Assembly: GCA_016928975.1 (NCBI GenBank)
Contig: JAFGJR010000059.1
Coordinates: 1 to 9,414 of the forward strand
Origin: Sedimentisphaerales bacterium
GTDB taxonomy: Bacteria; Planctomycetota; Phycisphaerae; Sedimentisphaerales; SG8-4
Reading direction: 5' to 3'
DNA length: 9,414 nt
Both the position numbers and the translations under genes were made by a program. Within the stretch, counting starts at the first letter, position 1, and each line of letters begins with the position of its first letter. The notes below the pieces were generated by a model. It was not told the DNA's origin. It did no database searches and saw nothing but the letters and a program-made list of their open reading frames with translations. Positions 5,827 through 9,414 of the stretch are shown here, in pieces.

Positions 5827-5902
5827 GTGCATGCTCCTGCCACGGCTGCAATCGTCGGGGCCGCTTGTAGACTCTCCTTCCCTTGCGGACCGGGCACCGT
5901 CG

Positions 5903-5908
5903 ATTCTA
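5903..5908 (-). promoter_or_regulatory. Candidate -10 box for the minus-strand operon
   Basis: TAGAAT on the minus strand, 5 of 6 to TATAAT, would give a leader of about 70 bases before the Nudix start. The 17-base-spaced upstream hexamer TTCAAC matches TTGACA only in part, so this is a weak call. Confidence 0.25.
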
Positions 5909-5952
5909 CTGCTACCTTCGCCCGCGTTGAAGCACGGCATCACAGGAGCGTG

Positions 5953-5958
5953 TAGAAT
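5953..5958 (+). promoter_or_regulatory. Candidate -10 box of a leaderless transcript for the M28-like gene
   Basis: TAGAAT lies 7 bases before the ATG at 5966, which is about where transcription would begin. No Shine-Dalgarno fits that ATG; the AGGAG at 5944-5948 is 17 bases away. A TTGAAG lies upstream with a poor 20-base spacing. The same hexamer occurs on the other strand 45 bases away. Confidence 0.3.
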
Positions 5959-5965
5959 CTCCACC

Positions 5966-6904
5966 ATGTCTGTTGTCCCCTCGATGACCGAAACCTGCCG
6001 CTTCCTGAGCCACCCGAAGCTCGATGGTCGCTATCCAGGTGGAGAAGGCCACGAGACCGCCAGGCTGTACCTGCGGGACATGCTCGAACGTCTGGCGTTC
6101 CGCCCCCTGTTCGGGGACTCGTGGTTCCAGGCGGTGATGAACGGGGCAGAGCAGGCGGGCGAGAACGTTGCGGGCATCTGGCCGGGGCGCGGCGGGCGGT
6201 CTCTGTTGCTGGCCGCTCACTACGACCACTTCAAGGGGGTCCCTGGGGCCGATGACAACGCCGCCGCTCTGTCCATACTCATTGAAACCGGTCGGCTGCT
6301 TCATCCCTGGGCTGGTAACCACGATCTGATCCTGTGCTTTTTCGATCTGGAGGAGCCGCCGTATTTCCAGACTGACACCATGGGCAGCGTCTACTTCACC
6401 TCGCATTGTCCGATCAGCCTGGATACGCTGGATTGTGCCATCATCCTCGATCTCTGCGGGCACGATGTGGCCATTGCAGGCTGCGAGGACGTTCTCTTCG
6501 TACTCGGGGCGGAGTACTCACACGACCTGGTCCGGGCGGTACAGTCAACGGAGTCCTCGGTCATTTCGACCTGCATGTTTTCAAACAAGCGGATTGGCGA
6601 TCTGTCCGATCACTACGGTTTCCGGCTGGCGGGCAGGCCGTTCCTCTTCTTCTCCTGCGGCTGGTGGAAGCATTACCACTGCCCCACCGACACCTTTGAC
6701 CGGCTGAACCTCACGAAGATGCAGGGCATCGCCGAATGGCTCGTGCCGCTGGTCCGTCATCTGGACAATCACGAGATTCGTATAGACCCTGTTCACGATT
6801 TCGGCAGGATCGAGGCGGAGTCACTGAAACGGCTTACCGGAGGCGAACTGCCGCTCGTCCTGGACGGCAGCATCGCCGATGTCATACAGCGCCTGTGCCG
6901 CTGA
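5966..6904 (+). CDS. M28-type zinc peptidase / aminopeptidase-like protein, cytoplasmic
   Basis: The protein has 312 residues from the ATG at 5966. The frame is open further upstream but there it is antisense to the Nudix gene; an ATG at 5984 is an alternative start. No signal peptide is visible, unlike many M28 enzymes. Residues 79-104 hold LLLAAHYDHF and GADDNAA, giving zinc ligands H85 and D97. FFDLEEPP gives E129 as the catalytic base and E130 as a ligand. LDLCGHD supplies D162, and HYHCPTDTFD supplies H238. All five ligands of the two-zinc M28 site are present, with SDHYGF (214-219) and GRPFLFFSC between them as usual. Family role: release of N-terminal amino acids or deacylation-type hydrolysis of small amides, since glutaminyl cyclase also shares the fold. 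The substrate here is unknown. The gene is divergent from the Nudix gene and has no co-directional neighbour. Confidence 0.88.
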   Translation: MSVVPSMTETCRFLSHPKLDGRYPGGEGHETARLYLRDMLERLAFRPLFGDSWFQAVMNGAEQAGENVAGIWPGRGGRSLLLAAHYDHFKGVPGADDNAAALSILIETGRLLHPWAGNHDLILCFFDLEEPPYFQTDTMGSVYFTSHCPISLDTLDCAIILDLCGHDVAIAGCEDVLFVLGAEYSHDLVRAVQSTESSVISTCMFSNKRIGDLSDHYGFRLAGRPFLFFSCGWWKHYHCPTDTFDRLNLTKMQGIAEWLVPLVRHLDNHEIRIDPVHDFGRIEAESLKRLTGGELPLVLDGSIADVIQRLCR

Positions 6905-7143
6905 CCGGATGAGTGCAGGGTCAATCAGCGAATCCTTGGACTGTTGAAACACCGCTCGATGCCCACACGCGTCCCATCGTCAGAGCCCGCCTGCAAGGCC
7001 GGGTCCGCCAAGACCCCCCTTCAGCGATTCGATTCGGACTGCTTCGGAGGCTAATTCCGGGATGTCCGTACCGGCCAATGCCGGACGATTCGAGTACAGG
7101 TGGGGCAGGTTTGGCCCCGGGCGTGGGGGGGTTGCACGCCGAC

Positions 7144-8577
7144 TCAGCCTTCCTCGACGACGTTCATGTTCATCAGCCGGGCCAGGTGGCGGATGCTGTC
7201 CATGTGGTCGCCGTAGACGACCACGCGGTGCAGCAGCGTCATGGCGTCCTCGGTTTGGAGCACGCTGCTCCAGTTGGCGGCCATCTTCGCCGCGTCGCGC
7301 ACCTCGGTGACGATCTGAGTGCGGCAGGCATGCACGGACTTCTCCGGCACCTCGATGATCTTGCCCGTGGAGCAGAGGATCGTATCCAGGTTGACCAACT
7401 TGCCGCGCGTGATCGTCTCGCCCACGCGGTACTGGACTTCGGGCACACAGCCGCTGCCACCCACTTCGGAATGGCCGCGCAGCAGGTAGGGTGCCGGCGG
7501 GCCGTCTGCGCCGTCCATCCGCAGCGGCGCGGTGCAATGGGCGGTCCACAGCGCGTTGCGGGAGGTGTCGAAGGTCGCGTTGCCTTGGAAGCCGGGCCGG
7601 TCGGCCGCGTACTGGAACAGCAGCATGGTCAACAGCGAGTCCATATCGCCCTCGCAAGCGGCCGGGAAGCCGGCATCGCGCAAGCGGGCGAAGCCCAGGC
7701 AGGGGAACCCTTTCGGCAACCAGCCCATGCAGGTGCCGATGGCCAACCCCTGGGCGTGCTGCTGCTTCATCAGGTCCTGCAGCGCGATACTGACGCGAGC
7801 CGCCTTGGCGATGTCCTCCGCATTGGGTTCGATGATCGCTTTGGCCCCTTTGGTCCAGCGTTCGGCCTCGGCGGCGACCGCCTGCCCGTCGGCGGCGGCG
7901 ATCAGGTCGCTGAAGGTTTTTTCGTCGACGGCCACGACCTCGGCCCCCAGACGCTTCTTGACTTCGTCCGGCGACTGGGCGGGCGCCGTGCCGCGCGCGG
8001 GCGGGAACAGCAGGATCCGGGTCTGCTGCATCATCGGGACCACCCGCAACAGACGAAGGGCCCGTTCCAGTTCGTTCAAGTCGCTGGTGGGGAAGAGCGT
8101 GACCGGATGGCCCTGACGCTGCCAGCGGTGAGGATACATCCAATCATGACCGCTGGCCGGCAGCGAGAAGACGATCATTGGATGATTCGCGTCCAGAACC
8201 GGCTGCACCAGGCGCGTCAAGGCGAAGCAGTGCAGGTTGACGGCGAGCACCGGCGTGCCCGGCCCGGCTTCCTTCAACACGGCCGCCGTCTGCTCGGCGT
8301 TGTTCGATTGGCCGTACACCAGCTCGATGTTCGCCAGCGTCTTCTCCGCCTCCGCCAAGCGGGCTTTCATCGCCTCGAAGTGTTGCGGATCGGTATTCCA
8401 GCCGCGGTCATCCGGGCCGGGGTTGCCGCTGAAGAGGACGCAGATCCGCGATTTCTTCGGCGGCTTGGGCGACGTGTCGGAAGTCCAGGCGTGCGTCCAA
8501 GCGGCGCCGGCGAGCATCACGCCGCCGGCGGCGATACCGGTTCCCAGGAACTCTCTTCGCGTACAGTGCTCACACAT
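7144..8577 (-). CDS. Tat-exported protein with L-fucose-isomerase-like C-terminal region
   Basis: The protein has 477 residues. GGGAGGG lies about 7 bases upstream of the ATG. Residues 6-30 form a twin-arginine signal (TRREFLGTG, then a hydrophobic AAGGVMLAGAAW), so the protein is folded before export to the periplasm or outside. The next ~150 residues read like the alternating strands and helices of a Rossmann-type domain (SRICVLFSGNPG, PVLAVNLHCFAL, PMIVFSLPASG). The later part has CMGWLPKGFPCLGFARLRDA, FPAACEGDMDSLLTMLL and WTAHCTAPLRM, which recall the catalytic and C-terminal domains of L-fucose/L-arabinose isomerase-fold proteins, where Glu and Asp bind Mn2+. I judge it a secreted, isomerase-like carbohydrate protein; an actual isomerase reaction is uncertain. 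Similar Tat proteins are, as far as I recall, frequent in Planctomycetota and Verrucomicrobiota. It converges with the M28-like gene across 239 bases in which I see only weak hairpins. Confidence 0.85.
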   Translation of the reverse strand: MCEHCTRREFLGTGIAAGGVMLAGAAWTHAWTSDTSPKPPKKSRICVLFSGNPGPDDRGWNTDPQHFEAMKARLAEAEKTLANIELVYGQSNNAEQTAAVLKEAGPGTPVLAVNLHCFALTRLVQPVLDANHPMIVFSLPASGHDWMYPHRWQRQGHPVTLFPTSDLNELERALRLLRVVPMMQQTRILLFPPARGTAPAQSPDEVKKRLGAEVVAVDEKTFSDLIAAADGQAVAAEAERWTKGAKAIIEPNAEDIAKAARVSIALQDLMKQQHAQGLAIGTCMGWLPKGFPCLGFARLRDAGFPAACEGDMDSLLTMLLFQYAADRPGFQGNATFDTSRNALWTAHCTAPLRMDGADGPPAPYLLRGHSEVGGSGCVPEVQYRVGETITRGKLVNLDTILCSTGKIIEVPEKSVHACRTQIVTEVRDAAKMAANWSSVLQTEDAMTLLHRVVVYGDHMDSIRHLARLMNMNVVEEG

Positions 8578-8935
8578 CGCAATACCCTCCCTTGCTTTGC
8601 CTGTGGTCGGAACGGATTGGGGACCGCTGTCCGGGCGGCACGGGCACGCACCCGCGAAGATCGGCCGGAACGAGCGCTGGCACGGCTAAGATTTCAGCAC
8701 AACGCCGCAGGAAAGGCAAGCAGGAAAGCGCACAAAATCGCTTCCCGATCTGCCGAGACGTTGGACCCCGACGGACCTCTGCTCGCTCAGCCAGTTCGTC
8801 CAACGCGCCACCACGAGGCGGCTGCAATCGACGGCGGACTGAGGATGGACCGGCCCGGCGGAGACCTTGAATCCCCGGCGGTTCGCCTGAGACTGGGCGA
8901 ACCGCCTTGAGAGTGGTCAGCCCGGAGGCACGAAG
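8578..8935. other. 358-bp divergent intergenic region
   Basis: It must hold the start signals of the Tat-protein gene (minus) and of the small gene at 8936 (plus), but no convincing -35/-10 pair stands out on either strand. It contains an 8-bp inverted repeat CGTTGGAC/GTCCAACG at 8759-8805 with a 31-base spacer, and the 11-bp hairpin annotated next. Open frames through it lack starts with ribosome binding sites and are rich in Arg/Pro/Thr, so no gene is called. Confidence 0.55.
8877..8906 (+). other. Perfect 11-bp hairpin upstream of the 123-residue gene
   Basis: GGCGGTTCGCC and GGCGAACCGCC pair perfectly around an 8-base loop TGAGACTG, ending 29 bases before the ATG at 8936 and just before the GGAGG. 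No T-run follows. It could be a factor-independent terminator of poor quality for an unseen transcript, an operator, or an RNA structure in the leader of the following gene. Confidence 0.6.
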
Positions 8936-9307
8936 ATGAATCATCAAGCCGACTACGCGACATTGAAGAAAGCGTTCGACGACGCCCTGCTCAAGCTGTT
9001 CTGGGAGTGGGCCACGCTGGAAGCAGAGTACATCGACGGAGACGACGTCGGACCGCAAGACTGGGATGCCAGGTTCCTGAGGCACATTGCAGACCGTCTG
9101 CCTGAACTGAAGAAGACTCACGACCACGGCAGGCTGGTCCGATTGTTGGATGCACTGGCGAACCCGGCTGCGGCGACTCGTGCCGCTGCTGCCGACCCTG
9201 TTCTGATCAAGTCCAGCGTGTCCGCACACGATGCTGCGTATCAGCGGGATGGCGACGGCTCTCCGTTTCGGGGAGAGCCGTCGCTTAACGGCACCCCGGA
9301 GGTTTGA
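8936..9307 (+). CDS. Hypothetical protein with a hairpin-encoded C-terminus
   Basis: The protein has 123 residues. GGAGG sits 7 bases before the ATG. The first ~80 residues look like a compact helical domain: LKKAFDDALLKLFWEWATLE, the acidic EYIDGDDVGPQDWDARFLRH, then IADRLPELKKTHDHGRLVRL and LLDALANPAAATR. I do not recognise the family. The last ~20 residues (QRDGDGSPFRGEPSLNGTPE) are low-complexity and are encoded by a perfect 13-bp hairpin, so the tail is probably not functional protein sequence, or the DNA element was captured into the frame. The stop is 2 bases before the next start, so the two genes are coupled. An open frame on the opposite strand is longer but reads like noise. Confidence 0.75.
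   Translation: MNHQADYATLKKAFDDALLKLFWEWATLEAEYIDGDDVGPQDWDARFLRHIADRLPELKKTHDHGRLVRLLDALANPAAATRAAAADPVLIKSSVSAHDAAYQRDGDGSPFRGEPSLNGTPEV
9252..9284. repeat. Perfect 13-bp inverted repeat inside the 3' end of a gene
   Basis: GCGACGGCTCTCC and GGAGAGCCGTCGC pair perfectly with a 7-base loop GTTTCGG. It begins 54 bases before the stop of the 123-residue gene and ends 25 bases before the next ATG. TTAACGG rather than a T-run follows. Possibly a REP-like extragenic palindrome, a transcription attenuator, or an mRNA stabiliser between two coupled genes. Confidence 0.75.
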
Positions 9308-9309
9308 CA

Positions 9310-9414
9310 ATGAATGCGACAAACAATCGCCTGTGGAGCGGCAGAAGGTCTGTTCTGGACGAGGCAGCGGCCCGGATCCGGGCGATGCACCGGGCGGACG
9401 TGGCCGAACGGAGA
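9310..9414 (+). CDS. 5' end of a hypothetical gene, cut by the window edge
   Basis: Thirty-five codons are visible from the ATG at 9310, which has GGAGG 7 bases upstream inside the end of the previous gene. The sequence begins MNATNNRLWSGRRSVLDEAA and continues as a basic, Arg-rich helix (ARIRAMHRADVAERR). Too little is present to name a family. The tight spacing to the preceding gene means they are co-translated. Confidence 0.7.
   Translation, partial: MNATNNRLWSGRRSVLDEAAARIRAMHRADVAERR

Noticed and set aside
5639..5965. N-terminal extension of the M28-like protein
   Set aside because: The extension is antisense to the Nudix gene and Ser/Pro/Arg-rich. The conserved peptidase region begins only after 5966.
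6905..7143. Bidirectional terminator between the convergent M28-like and Tat-protein genes
   Set aside because: Only weak 5-bp stems (for example GGGTC/GACCC at 7001-7016) without T-runs are present, so no terminator can be supported.
8690..8842. Protein-like reading in the divergent gap (contains TPTDLCSLSQFVQRATTRR)
   Set aside because: It has no start codon or ribosome binding site and is too short to support a gene or named remnant.
6913..8910. 665-codon open frame on the + strand
   Set aside because: It lies antisense to the Tat-signal protein gene, has no ribosome binding site at its start, and reads as Gly/Arg/His/Gln-rich noise typical of the antisense of GC-rich coding DNA.
8570..9322. 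250-codon open frame on the - strand
   Set aside because: It is opposite the 123-residue gene, which has a strong GGAGG and a coherent helical protein. The minus frame is Arg/Ser/Pro/Cys-rich and crosses the intergenic hairpins.
1..9414. CRISPR arrays, tRNA, rRNA, insertion sequences
   Set aside because: No regularly spaced repeats, cloverleaf-like sequences, ribosomal RNA motifs or transposase motifs were recognised on either strand.

Overview
This is a GC-rich bacterial window that looks planctomycete-like. The evidence is an HU-type protein of the Pro-Thr-Lys-Ser-Glu-Val subtype, a Tat-exported protein with a sugar-isomerase-like C-terminal half, and an unusual Ser/Thr-kinase-like protein with a zinc-knuckle tail. 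The assignment is an inference from family resemblance; no rRNA or tRNA is present to confirm it. I see no transposase, integrase, tRNA or CRISPR array.

Left part (1-3230, all + strand): a divergent Hanks-type kinase fused to three tandem CxxC-x22-CxxC repeats (12-1499); an 84-residue protein of a type often found on mobile elements (1593-1847); a four-helix membrane protein (1978-2511); a 342-bp gap with a candidate promoter; and an HU-like nucleoid protein (2854-3165) closed by a textbook intrinsic terminator (3199-3230).

Middle part (3261-5826, all - strand): a compact six-gene run, in transcription order Nudix hydrolase, UPF0489 (peptide-arginase/ureohydrolase-like) protein, acidic hypothetical, GIY-YIG endonuclease-like protein, and two hypotheticals whose ends overlap as ATGA. 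Overlaps and short gaps suggest one transcript. Two of these genes (Nudix and acidic hypothetical) each show a protein-like continuation in the -1 frame starting exactly at a GGGG run. This points either to homopolymer miscalls or to real frameshifts.

Divergent from the Nudix gene is an M28-type zinc peptidase-like gene (5966-6904, + strand). It has no Shine-Dalgarno and a -10-like box placed as in leaderless transcripts. It converges with a Tat-signal protein (7144-8577, - strand). A 358-bp divergent gap with a perfect 11-bp hairpin leads to a small hypothetical gene (8936-9307, + strand). A 13-bp perfect hairpin lies inside the 3' end of that gene, and a closely coupled gene (from 9310) runs off the window.

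How the genes work together is mostly unknown. The left block (kinase, small DNA-metabolism-like protein, membrane protein) and the minus-strand block of small enzymes look accessory. The Tat protein looks like ordinary chromosomal content. The best candidates for something undescribed are the kinase with the triple zinc-knuckle tail, and the small-enzyme operon containing the UPF0489 protein and the paired -1 frame tails.
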